Positions 17,187 to 25,189 of a DNA stretch of 64,000 bases are shown here, in pieces. The stretch covers positions 77,870-141,869 of the forward strand of contig CAYUMU010000007.1 of the NCBI GenBank assembly GCA_964445985.1. The letters are read 5' to 3'. Both the position numbers and the translations under genes were made by a program. This stretch comes from CAYUMU01 sp964445985. Lineage in GTDB: Bacteria > Planctomycetota > Planctomycetia > Pirellulales > S012-138. The first letter of the stretch is position 1, and each line of letters opens with the position of its first letter. Under the pieces are notes generated by a model. That model saw only the letters and a list, made by a program, of their open reading frames with translations. It was not told the origin of the DNA and searched no databases.

Positions 17187-18932
17187 ATGACTGCGGAGCC
17201 GGATTCGACCCCGAAAGACATTTCTAACCCCGAGAACGACAACCCGCGGGATAACCCTGCTGGCAGTTCGCAACCCCAGGGGGAAACGCCGCCGCGGCCT
17301 GAGCCATCGTCCGCTGGCGATACTCCTGCTGGCAACGCTGGCGATGCGCAAGCCATGGGCGAAGACCTGGCGGCTGAGAACTCGGGCGAGGCGTCGCAAT
17401 CCGATGACGCAGGCAGTGCCGAAGCTGGCGGTGACGCGCCCAAGCGGCCGTTTCGCATTGGCTCGCAGCGTTACTCCGAAGACATCCACCGGCCCAAGCC
17501 GCAGCCGGTGGCGCCGCCGCGTCCGGCAGAAGAGCCCGCGGCCGAACAGGCCGAAGGGGGCGCGGCCGCCGCTGAGGAATCCCCAGGCGAACGATCCGAC
17601 CGCGGCCCTCGCAAAGGCGGCCGGGGTAAGTTCGATAAACGCGACAAGCCCAAGCCCGCTCCGCTGCTCAAGGTGGAACGCACCACGCCGCTCCCCAGCA
17701 CCCGCGCTCCGCTTTCCGACGAGCTGGAAGAAGAGTTGCAAGCGGCACTGGGCGAAATGTCGCTCGACCAGATCGTGGCCGCCGAAAATGCCGCCGCCGC
17801 CAGTGCTCCGGCCGCCCCCGCCGAGGGCGAAGGCAAGCAGATGGGCACCATCCTGGCCATGCACAACGACGACGTGTTCGTGGAACTGGGCGCCCGCCGC
17901 CAGGGCGTGCTGTCGCTCAATCAATTCAAAGAGCAGCCGAATATCGGCGACCAGATCGAGGTAAAAGTCGTCCGCGAAGAAAACGAAGACGGCCTGCTCC
18001 AACTCACGCTGCCCGGCGCCCCGATGGAAATCTCCGGCGACTGGCTCACCCTCTCCGAAGGCGACGTCGTCACGGCCCACGTTACCGGCCACAACAAAGG
18101 CGGCCTGGAATGCACCGTGGGCAGCATCCGCGGCTTCATTCCCGCCAGCCAGGCCTCGCTGTACCGCGTGCAAGATCTTTCCACGCTGGTCGGCGAAAAG
18201 TTCAATTGCATGATCACCGAGTGCAAGCCGGAGCGCAAAAACCTGGTGCTCAGTCGCCGCGCCGTGCTCGAACGCGAGCAAGAAGAAGCCAAGGCGGCCG
18301 CCTTCGCCTCGCTGGAGCCGGGCCAAATTCGCGAAGGCACCGTCCGCAAAATCATGGAGTTCGGGGCCTTTGTCGACCTGGGAGGCGGCGTCGATGGCTT
18401 GCTGCACGTCAGCCGCCTGTCCTGGGGGCGCGTCAAGCACCCCAGCGACGTGCTCAAAGAAGGCGATACCGTGAAGGTGCAGATCGAAAAGTTCGATCCG
18501 GAAACCGAACGCATCAGCCTTTCCATGCGCGACCTGGTGGAAAACCCCTGGGATCGCGCCCCCGACAAGTACCCCATCGGCACCGTCACCAAAGGCACGG
18601 TCACCAAAACCATGGATTTTGGCGCCTTTGTCGAACTGGAAGCCGGCGTGGAAGGGCTGGTTCATATCTCGGAGTTGGCGTCCCACCGCGTCACCCGCGT
18701 GAACCTGTTCGTAAAATCGGGGCAGGAAGTCGAAGTCAAAGTGGTTTCGGTCGACAAGGAAAACAAACGCATCGGGCTTTCCATGAAAGCCCTGCATGCC
18801 GTGCCCGAGGTCGAAAACAAGGCCGAAGAAGAACCGGAAGAAGCTCCCCGGCCCCTTCGCAAAAGCAACCAACCCCTCAAAGGCGGAACAGGCCGAGGAT
18901 CGGGCGGCGATACCTTCGGCCTCAACTGGTAA
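17187..18932 (+). CDS. S1 RNA-binding domain protein (ribosomal protein S1-like), four S1 domains
   Basis: 581 residues starting at ATG 17187 (GGTGAG upstream); an earlier frame start at 17136 is less likely. Residues 1-200 are Pro/Ala/Asp/Glu rich and disordered. Four S1 domains follow at about 216-275, 290-357, 378-448 and 463-536; the last two are the most canonical (IMEFGAFVDLGGGVDGLLH and TMDFGAFVELEAGVEGLVH). Such proteins bind mRNA at the ribosome; canonical S1 has six S1 domains, so this is a shortened form or a paralogue such as a Tex- or RpsA-like factor. It is divergent from ilvB. Confidence 0.88.
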   Translation: MTAEPDSTPKDISNPENDNPRDNPAGSSQPQGETPPRPEPSSAGDTPAGNAGDAQAMGEDLAAENSGEASQSDDAGSAEAGGDAPKRPFRIGSQRYSEDIHRPKPQPVAPPRPAEEPAAEQAEGGAAAAEESPGERSDRGPRKGGRGKFDKRDKPKPAPLLKVERTTPLPSTRAPLSDELEEELQAALGEMSLDQIVAAENAAAASAPAAPAEGEGKQMGTILAMHNDDVFVELGARRQGVLSLNQFKEQPNIGDQIEVKVVREENEDGLLQLTLPGAPMEISGDWLTLSEGDVVTAHVTGHNKGGLECTVGSIRGFIPASQASLYRVQDLSTLVGEKFNCMITECKPERKNLVLSRRAVLEREQEEAKAAAFASLEPGQIREGTVRKIMEFGAFVDLGGGVDGLLHVSRLSWGRVKHPSDVLKEGDTVKVQIEKFDPETERISLSMRDLVENPWDRAPDKYPIGTVTKGTVTKTMDFGAFVELEAGVEGLVHISELASHRVTRVNLFVKSGQEVEVKVVSVDKENKRIGLSMKALHAVPEVENKAEEEPEEAPRPLRKSNQPLKGGTGRGSGGDTFGLNW

Positions 18933-18982
18933 CGAGCGGTTAACTGGGCATCCATCGTTGTATCCCCGTGGTGTTGTTGCAA

Positions 18983-19249
18983 ATGCCTGCCTTGGAATAC
19001 GCGCTGTATGTGCCGGACCTGGGCGAGATTGGTCCCATCCGGCTGAGCTTGTGGCTGGTTGAGGAAGGCGAACACGTGGAAGTCGGCGATCGCATCGCCG
19101 AACTGCTGGCCGGCCCCGCCACCTACGACCTGCCATCCCCCGTGGCCGGCTTTCTCTCCCGCTGCCTGGTGGACGACGATCAGGAAGTTCACGCAGGCCA
19201 GCTCATTGGGCTGATCCGAGCGGAAGACGACGAGACGCCGCTGGCTTGA
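18983..19249 (+). CDS. small biotin/lipoyl-like domain protein lacking the modified lysine
   Basis: 88 residues from ATG 18983 (a GTG at 18968 would add five). It aligns by eye to a single lipoyl/biotinyl domain: EEGEHVEVGDRIAELL, then DLPSPVAGFLSRCLV, then HAGQLIGLI. In active domains the hairpin reads ETDKA or MKM; here the position reads LAGPAT, with Pro in place of Lys, so it cannot be lipoylated or biotinylated at the usual site. The fold may have been kept for binding or scaffolding. It starts 50 bases after the S1-domain gene and may be co-transcribed. Confidence 0.7.
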   Translation: MPALEYALYVPDLGEIGPIRLSLWLVEEGEHVEVGDRIAELLAGPATYDLPSPVAGFLSRCLVDDDQEVHAGQLIGLIRAEDDETPLA

Positions 19250-19722
19250 AGGCCCTGGAAGCGGCCCTCTGTGTTTCGAGCCGTGCTGCGATTAGGGACG
19301 CGGCGCCGGTTTCCTGGGGGGCGTTTCTCGCCGGGGTCATGCCACGCCGTTAACCATTTTTCTAACCGCCCCGTGTGCCACTGCTCCCAAGGAACTGCCA
19401 GTTCCTCGCTACCATCTGCCCAGCCATGGGCTAAAGGGGGCTTGAGTGCGTGGGAAATCGAAGCCAATAGAAACCGGATTCGCACTCAAGCGCATGCCAT
19501 TACGCCCCAAAAAAATAGCCGTCAGACCAAAAATACATATAGGTCCAAACGAACATTTTTGGCAAACTGCACCCTGACAGATCTCACCACGTCAAATCAA
19601 AACACACACATCTCATTCTTCAACCCGAAGCGTCAGCGAGGGCCTCCCCCAATTTTCAATTTTCCTGACTCTAACGGATTCCAGGTGCGTCCTTTTCGCG
19701 GGGAATGCGGGCCTTCGCCGCG

Positions 19723-19813
19723 GATTCGTAACCCGACGCGTTAGCGAGGGAGTCCCCCCGAACGTCCCTCGCTAACGCGTCGAGCTTGCAAAGAATCAGG
19801 CATTCACAACACC
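19723..19813 (-). repeat. dispersed hairpin repeat family B, copy 2 (inverse orientation)
   Basis: Perfect 18-bp arms CGACGCGTTAGCGAGGGA (19734-19751) and its inverse (19765-19782) around a 13-base loop. Read on the minus strand it matches the copy at 6692-6780 over about 85 bases, including GGTGTTGTGAATGCCT and ATTCTTTGCAA outside the stem. Confidence 0.9.
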
Positions 19814-19938
19814 GGGGGGCCAGCCGCGAAAAGCCAGGAAAACTGCACCGCACCTAGAAAACGGTAGGGTGAGCAATTTTCAATTTTTCAAGCCAATCCG
19901 CCCCAGCCCCGATAACACGCCCCCGATCAGCCCTCTTC

Positions 19939-20006
19939 AACTCCGCACTCCGAATTCCGAACTCCCCACTCCGAATTCCGAACTCCAAACTCCAAACTCC
20001 AAACTC
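19939..20006. repeat. short A/C-rich tandem repeat (AACTCC-type)
   Basis: Imperfect units of the form AACTCC(A/G)(A/C)ACTCC and GAATTCCGAACTCC repeat head to tail, ending with three AACTCCA units. Not a CRISPR: there are no spacers of constant length. Confidence 0.85.
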
Positions 20007-20078
20007 GCCCAACCGTCTGCCAGGAACTGCGGCACGGGCGATTGCTTGGCACGGGTGGTACGCGCGGGGTGCGATACC

Positions 20079-21212
20079 CTACCGGCGTTGGCCGCGCCAG
20101 CGGAGCCAGTGGTCGGCCAGTACGATGGCGACCATGGCTTCGGCCATGGGAATGAAGCGGGGTAGCAGGCAGGGGTCGTGCCGGCCTTTGGTGCGGATGC
20201 TGGCCGGCTCGCCTTCGCGCGTTACCGTGGCTTGCTCGCGGGGCAAACTGCTGGTGGGCTTGACGGCAGCCCTTAGCACGATGGGCATGCCGGTGGTGAT
20301 GCCGCCCAGCATGCCGCCGTGACGATTGGTGGCTGTTACGATTTGCCCCGCGGACGGGGCAGACGACGCTGGCGTCGCCTGCTCGGTGGTGAATAAATCG
20401 TTGTGTTCGCTGCCGCGCATGTTGGCGCAGCGGAAGCCAATTCCATATTCCACGCCCAGCACGGCCGGCAAACTGAACAGGGCTTTGGCCAGATCGGCCT
20501 TGATTTTGTCGAACACCGGTTCGCCGAGGCCAGCCGGCACGCCAGTGGCCACGATTTCGGCGGCGCCGCCAATGCTGTCTTGATCGAGCCGTAATGCTTC
20601 GATCAGCGCCACCATTTGAGCCGCGGCCGCCGGATCCGGGCAACGCACAATGTTGGGTTCGCCACCGGGGAGTTGTTCCACTTGCTGAAGCGTGACGGAG
20701 GCCGGGTTGTCAATGTGGGCATGAATATCGCCCACCTGCGCCACGTAGCCGACCACCTGGCCGCCGAACGCGGATTCGATCAGCTTCTTGGCGACCACGC
20801 CCGCGGCCACCCGCACATTGGTTTCGCGGGCCGACGACCTGCCGCCGCCGCGATAATCGCGGAAGCCATATTTGGCGTCGAACGAATAGTCGGCGTGGCC
20901 GGGCCGGTACAGGTCTTTGATATCGCTGTAGTCGCGGCTTCGCTGGTCTTCGTTGCGGATGAGGATGGCCAGGCTGGTGCCGGTGGTGCGGCCTTCGAAC
21001 ACGCCGGAGAGAATCTCGGCCTCGTCGGCTTCGTTCCGCTGCGTGACAATCTTGCTTTGCCCCGGCCGCCGGCGCGCCAGGTCAACGCGCAGGTCGTCTA
21101 CCGTGAGCGAAATGCCCGGCGGAACGCCGTCAATAATCACCACGTTGCCGGGGCCGTGGCTTTCGCCGGCCGTGGTCACGCGAAAAGCTTGGCCAAAAGT
21201 ATTGCCGGGCAT
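20079..21212 (-). CDS. aroC: chorismate synthase
   Basis: Converts 5-enolpyruvylshikimate 3-phosphate to chorismate, the last shikimate-pathway step; needs reduced FMN. 377 residues, within the family's 350-400. Seen: the N-terminal signature GNTFGQAFRVTTAGESHGP, the GRSSARET region around the FMN/phosphate site, the RPGHADYS segment, and the C-terminal RFIPMAEAM containing the conserved Arg. The start is the ATG directly before the first strand, as in homologues. Divergent from the acyltransferase gene. Confidence 0.97.
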   Translation of the reverse strand: MPGNTFGQAFRVTTAGESHGPGNVVIIDGVPPGISLTVDDLRVDLARRRPGQSKIVTQRNEADEAEILSGVFEGRTTGTSLAILIRNEDQRSRDYSDIKDLYRPGHADYSFDAKYGFRDYRGGGRSSARETNVRVAAGVVAKKLIESAFGGQVVGYVAQVGDIHAHIDNPASVTLQQVEQLPGGEPNIVRCPDPAAAAQMVALIEALRLDQDSIGGAAEIVATGVPAGLGEPVFDKIKADLAKALFSLPAVLGVEYGIGFRCANMRGSEHNDLFTTEQATPASSAPSAGQIVTATNRHGGMLGGITTGMPIVLRAAVKPTSSLPREQATVTREGEPASIRTKGRHDPCLLPRFIPMAEAMVAIVLADHWLRWRGQRR

Positions 21213-21519
21213 AAATCTCCGCGAAGCTCAAACCTGGTTGCCAATGTTCGGGAAGCGGGTCCGCGCGGCCGCCGGCACTCGCTGACGCCTGGCCAGAAGA
21301 AAATAGGACGGCCCGCGGGGCGCGCAGTAGCGATTGTAACAGATGAACGGTCTTCGCGGATGGGCATGCGGTCGGGGGGGAACGATTTGACGGATTGATT
21401 GGTGGTTGGATTCGGTTCGGCAGCCCATGATAGATAGCTGCGGTGCGGGGCATGTCCGGTTGCGTTGTCCCCTCACCAGGCCTTTGCTCACCCAGCCACG
21501 CTTTCCCCCGCGGCGCACG
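21213..21519. other. intergenic region between divergent genes
   Basis: 307 bases between aroC and the acyltransferase. The plus-strand frame is open from 21406 but lacks a ribosome binding site there; no other feature seen. Confidence 0.6.
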
Positions 21520-22665
21520 ATGACTCGAGTCGAAGAACTTCGTCAACTTTCTGACCTGGCGCCTTACCGGCTGCGTTGGCGGCGTTTGCTCGGAGAAACG
21601 CGAGACGCGAGCTATCTTCAGTCGCTGGACTGGCTGGAAACCTTTCTCAAGCATGCGGGAGAGGATGTCGGCCTGAAGGTTCTGAGTATTTCGCACGGCC
21701 GGCAGGCGCTGGGCATCTTGCCTTTGGTGGTGGCGCGGCGTCGCACCGGTTTGGGTATAGTGCGTCAATTGACGTACCCGGTGCTCTCGGACGGCAGTTG
21801 TTATGGTCCGCTGGGGCCTCATCCCACGGCGACGCTGACTGCCGGACTGCGACACTTGAGCCACGGCAGCCGCGATTGGGATCTGCTCAACTTGAACGGG
21901 GTGAACACCGGCACGGATCGGGGCCGCACCGAGCATGCCTTGCGTCGGGCCGGCTTTCGGCCGACGCGCCGCATGCAAGCCACCAAGGCCATCGTCGATT
22001 TCTCCGGCAGTTGGCAGGACTACCTGGCCTCGCGCAGTCCCCAATGGTTGCCAGAGGTCAGGCGAGCGGAAAACCGGTTGAATCGGCTGGGGGACTGGGA
22101 GCACGTGCATTATCGGCCGGAAGGTTCGGCCCGCGGCGATGATGACCCCCGCTGGGATCTTTACCAGTCGTGCGAACGGATTGCCGCGGGTAGCGGCCCA
22201 GGCGATGGCAGGGCGTGTCGCGATGGCGGCCTGGGCGGAACCGGGAGCGAAGCCGGGCAGGCTTTCCGGCAAGACGTTCACGAGCAAGCGGCCGCCTCCG
22301 GCAATGTTGACCTGCACCTGTTGCGGATCGAGCGACGAACCGTGGCCTTTGTATATGGATTTCATTTGCATGGCCGCGGGCTGGCGCGCCGCTGGGGCGT
22401 CGATCGGGGGTTGCCCAGCGAATCTGCCCAGGCCGCGATGAGCGTGTTGTGGGCGCGATGTTTGGAAAGTTGTTGCCGGGCTGGTGATCGCAGTTACGAT
22501 TTGGGGATTGGGTGGTTGCCAGGTGGCTGCGATTGGCCAACCCGGCACACGGCAACCGAAAGCTATACCCATTATGCGAGCGGTCCGCGCAGCCTGCTGT
22601 TGCGACTGACCAACATGGTTCACAACTGGCGCCAACGCGGCGCTCCCCAGGTGGCACTCGAATGA
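21520..22665 (+). CDS. GNAT-family acyltransferase (BioF2/CelD-like)
   Basis: 381 residues from ATG 21520. The layout matches the CelD/BioF2-like acyltransferase group: an N-terminal GNAT-like half (DASYLQSLDWLETFLKH, LGILPLVVARRR) and a C-terminal half with the typical hydrophobic strands and LARRWGVDRGL, ending in a Gly-Trp rich loop (DLGIGWLPGGCDWP). These enzymes move acyl or aminoacyl groups onto polysaccharides or lipids; the acceptor is unknown here. Its TGA overlaps the ATG of the PrsW-like gene by 4 bases (ATGA), so the two are translationally coupled. Confidence 0.75.
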   Translation: MTRVEELRQLSDLAPYRLRWRRLLGETRDASYLQSLDWLETFLKHAGEDVGLKVLSISHGRQALGILPLVVARRRTGLGIVRQLTYPVLSDGSCYGPLGPHPTATLTAGLRHLSHGSRDWDLLNLNGVNTGTDRGRTEHALRRAGFRPTRRMQATKAIVDFSGSWQDYLASRSPQWLPEVRRAENRLNRLGDWEHVHYRPEGSARGDDDPRWDLYQSCERIAAGSGPGDGRACRDGGLGGTGSEAGQAFRQDVHEQAAASGNVDLHLLRIERRTVAFVYGFHLHGRGLARRWGVDRGLPSESAQAAMSVLWARCLESCCRAGDRSYDLGIGWLPGGCDWPTRHTATESYTHYASGPRSLLLRLTNMVHNWRQRGAPQVALE

Positions 22666-23648
22666 GCCCGATTCAGGCGATCGCCGTTTCTCTTGTGGCG
22701 GCAGCCTGTTCCGCCTTGGCCTATGTGGGGCTGCTGGTGTCGTTTGACCGGCACGAAAGAGAGCCGTGGCCGTTCATGCTGTTTGCGTTTGGCTGGGGAG
22801 CGGCGCCGGCGGTGCTGCTGTCGCTGTTTGCCGAGCAGTATGTGGGCGCTTCCCTACACTTCTTTGTGAACCAGGCCGAACTGCAGCTGGTGTTCACGGC
22901 GGTGGTGGCGCCGCTGATTGAAGAGTTTGCCAAGGCCGTGCCCGTCGTGGTCATCTTCTGGTGGTATCGTCACGAGTTCGATGGGCTGCTGGATGGCTTG
23001 CTGTACGGCTCGTTGGCCGGGTTCGGTTTTGCCATGACCGAGAACGTGTTTTACTTTACGACCTACTTCCATCAAGACGCCGGGCTGGGTTGGCAGGTGG
23101 TGTTTCTGCGTTCGCTGGTGTTTGGGCTCAATCATGCCCTGTATTCTTCGTGCCTGGGCTTGGGGCTGGCGGTGGCTCGGTTTGCCAAACGTCGTGCCGT
23201 TCGCCTGCTGGCCCCCACGCTGGGGCTGGCGCTCGGCGTGGCGCTGCACATGTTCCATAACTATTCGGTAATGACCGACGATAGCTGGGCTCCGGCGCTG
23301 ATCAGCAACTGGAGCGGCGTGGCCGCGTGGTTGCTGCTGGTGGGCTTCGCTCTGCACCAGGAAGCCCGCTGCATGCGGCAAGAGTTGCGGGAGGAAGTGC
23401 AGGCTGGGCTGATCACGCACCGCGATTGGCGAACCGTAACACGCAATCGCAAGCGCGTGACGACCAAGCTGGCCGCCATGCAGCAAAGCTCCGCCGAGGT
23501 TTGGAACCACTATTTTTCGCTGCTGGCCGAGTTGGCCTTCAAGAAGCGGCAGCACCGTATTCACCCCGACGACGCCGAAGCGCTGATGCAGATTGAATCG
23601 CTCCGAGCCGAGATCCAGCGGACGCGCTGCGAAGGCAACCTGGGCTAA
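22662..23648 (+). CDS. PrsW-like intramembrane metalloprotease
   Basis: 328 residues starting at ATG 22662 inside the ATGA overlap with the acyltransferase gene. Several transmembrane helices (about 5-27, 38-58, 75-100, 112-135, 148-172 and two more). The family's putative active-site motifs are present: EEFAK at 87-91, FAMTENVFY at 123-131 and GLNHALY at 155-161. In Bacillus, PrsW cleaves an anti-sigma factor; other members only share the fold. A basic, helical cytosolic tail of about 85 residues follows the membrane part. Pairing with an acyltransferase hints at an envelope role. Confidence 0.85.
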   Translation: MSPIQAIAVSLVAAACSALAYVGLLVSFDRHEREPWPFMLFAFGWGAAPAVLLSLFAEQYVGASLHFFVNQAELQLVFTAVVAPLIEEFAKAVPVVVIFWWYRHEFDGLLDGLLYGSLAGFGFAMTENVFYFTTYFHQDAGLGWQVVFLRSLVFGLNHALYSSCLGLGLAVARFAKRRAVRLLAPTLGLALGVALHMFHNYSVMTDDSWAPALISNWSGVAAWLLLVGFALHQEARCMRQELREEVQAGLITHRDWRTVTRNRKRVTTKLAAMQQSSAEVWNHYFSLLAELAFKKRQHRIHPDDAEALMQIESLRAEIQRTRCEGNLG

Positions 23649-23782
23649 TGCAGGTCTCAAAAAACTCCAGACGCAACAGGCCAGGCAAGATTGCCCATTG
23701 CGTCTGGAGCGTTGTCAACCGGCCAGCACCCCGGCAGGGAATGAATGGCCAGGGCTGGCCAATGATGAGGGCGCGACCGAGA

Positions 23783-24874
23783 TTATTTCTTCAACGCGCG
23801 TTTGAGTTGTTCCACCTCTTTGGCGAGCTGGTCAACCTTCTTTTCCAGGTCGCTCTGGCTGCCGCCGCGGCTCGGACCTGGGTGTTGGTGAAAACGCCAG
23901 TTGCCTTGCCGCACTTCCGGGCCGCGGTGGCTGGAATGCTGGCCAAACCGAGAGCCAAAGCCGCGGCTTGGCGCATTGAAACGGTGCGCGTTCCAGCCGC
24001 GACTGGGGGCGAAGGAACGTCCCCAAGATCCGCGGTGCGAGAATTGGGAGCCGTGCCTGGCCCCGGGCTTGCCCGAGCGGGCCTGATGGCCGCTCTTGCC
24101 ATGATCGCCGCGGGCCTGATGGCCGCTCTTGCCATGATCGCCGCGGGCCTGATGGCCACGGGCATGATCGCCGCCTTTACGGTCGCCGAGGGCATGATGG
24201 CCGTGCCTGCGATCGCCGCGGGCATGCTCACCGCGTTTGTCGCCGCTCTTGTGATCACCGCCCCGTGCCATGCTTTCCCGCATTTTACGGAAATCTTCGG
24301 ACGACAGCCGACCCCAAGGGCCGGGGCCGCGATCGCTGTGCGCTTCGCGCATTTTCTCGAAGCGCTCGCGCACTTCCTTGGCTTTTTCGGAGCTCAAGCG
24401 CTCTTCCATGGCCTTGTGGAATGCCTCGATGCGTTCTTCGCGCGATTTGTCGTCGCCAGCACCGCGGGCACCAAAACCAGGGCCGCCGAAACCGGGGCGA
24501 CCGGCGCCGAAGCCGCCGAAGCCGCCTCCAAACCCGCCGCGAATTCCGCCCAGCGGCGGCCGACCGTCGCGCTCGCCAGATCGGGCAGGCCCTTCGTCTT
24601 TGGGCTTATCAGCCTTGGATTTATCGTCCTTCGACGGGGCTTTTTGGGGAGGGCTCTTGGGCTTTTCGCTCTTCGACTTGTCGTCTTTCGTGGCCGTGGT
24701 GGATACCTGCACCGGTGTTAATTCAGCCTCGATCTGCTGAATCTGAGCTTTTACCTGAACCAGATCGGCCTCCAGTTTTTCCAGCTGGGCCTGGGCGCCT
24801 GTTTCTTGAGCGTGGGCGAGTGGCCCCCAACTGATGGCGCACCCCATCACAATAATCAGCGTGCAACGCGACAT
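23783..24874 (-). CDS. secreted low-complexity Gly/His/Arg/Lys-rich protein
   Basis: 363 residues. Sec signal peptide (CTLIIVMGCAISWGPLAHA, cut after AHA), a short coiled coil at 28-52 (LEKLEADLVQVKAQIQQIEA), a Lys/Ser/Pro linker, a Gly/Phe stretch, a helix with REERIEAFHKAMEERL, a long basic repeat region built on HQARGDHGKSG units, and a C-terminal leucine-zipper-like coil (LEKKVDQLAKEVEQLKRAL). The DNA shows matching direct repeats at about 24080-24160. Possibly a nucleic-acid or polymer binding envelope protein; function unknown. Confidence 0.7.
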   Translation of the reverse strand: MSRCTLIIVMGCAISWGPLAHAQETGAQAQLEKLEADLVQVKAQIQQIEAELTPVQVSTTATKDDKSKSEKPKSPPQKAPSKDDKSKADKPKDEGPARSGERDGRPPLGGIRGGFGGGFGGFGAGRPGFGGPGFGARGAGDDKSREERIEAFHKAMEERLSSEKAKEVRERFEKMREAHSDRGPGPWGRLSSEDFRKMRESMARGGDHKSGDKRGEHARGDRRHGHHALGDRKGGDHARGHQARGDHGKSGHQARGDHGKSGHQARSGKPGARHGSQFSHRGSWGRSFAPSRGWNAHRFNAPSRGFGSRFGQHSSHRGPEVRQGNWRFHQHPGPSRGGSQSDLEKKVDQLAKEVEQLKRALKK

Positions 24875-25189
24875 GGATCAACTCCTCCGATGAGAACTGG
24901 GCGAAATGGTCTGGGTTCGTTTACTGCCGAACCTCCGTGGGAAGTTTGGAATACCTAGTACCTTGAACCCCGCATGGCCGTGCAGGTATCGGTCGCATTT
25001 TGGCAATCGCGAAGACCTGGCGGGGGGCATTCACGTTCAAGCTAGCGGGGATTGCACGCTGCTCGCAAATGAAACACGAGCCAACGAAAGCGGCGGCGTG
25101 AACGATCTTCCCCCCCAACCTTGGTTCAGGTTCGGAGAGCAGAATCATCCACGCCGCCGCGAAGCTGCGAGGGTTGCCAGAGCCAACCA
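24875..25189. other. intergenic region
   Basis: 315 bases between two minus-strand genes. No gene, RNA or strong hairpin seen; the promoter of the low-complexity protein gene should lie near 24880-24950. Confidence 0.5.

Larger units (their letters stand above)
19250..20078. other. 829-base intergenic region rich in dispersed repeats
   Basis: No convincing gene between the convergent ends of the lipoyl-like gene and aroC. It holds an A/T-rich stretch at 19500-19620, a single-arm copy of repeat family B at 19621-19642, the full inverse copy at 19723-19813, and the tandem repeat at 19939-20006. Open frames across it only translate the repeats. Confidence 0.8.

Noticed and set aside
17148..19136. 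662-codon open frame opposite the S1-domain gene
   Set aside because: Antisense to four intact S1 domains; no domain features.
19271..19744. 157-residue frame between the lipoyl-like gene and aroC
   Set aside because: It translates the dispersed repeats (NPKRQRG-type phrase) and has no conserved domain.
19939..20006. Possible CRISPR array
   Set aside because: Units are short, adjacent and imperfect, with no spacers of constant length and no cas genes nearby.
21130..22635. 501-codon minus-strand frame across aroC's start and the acyltransferase
   Set aside because: Its sequence has no family features, while the plus-strand acyltransferase has typical ones and overlaps PrsW by ATGA.
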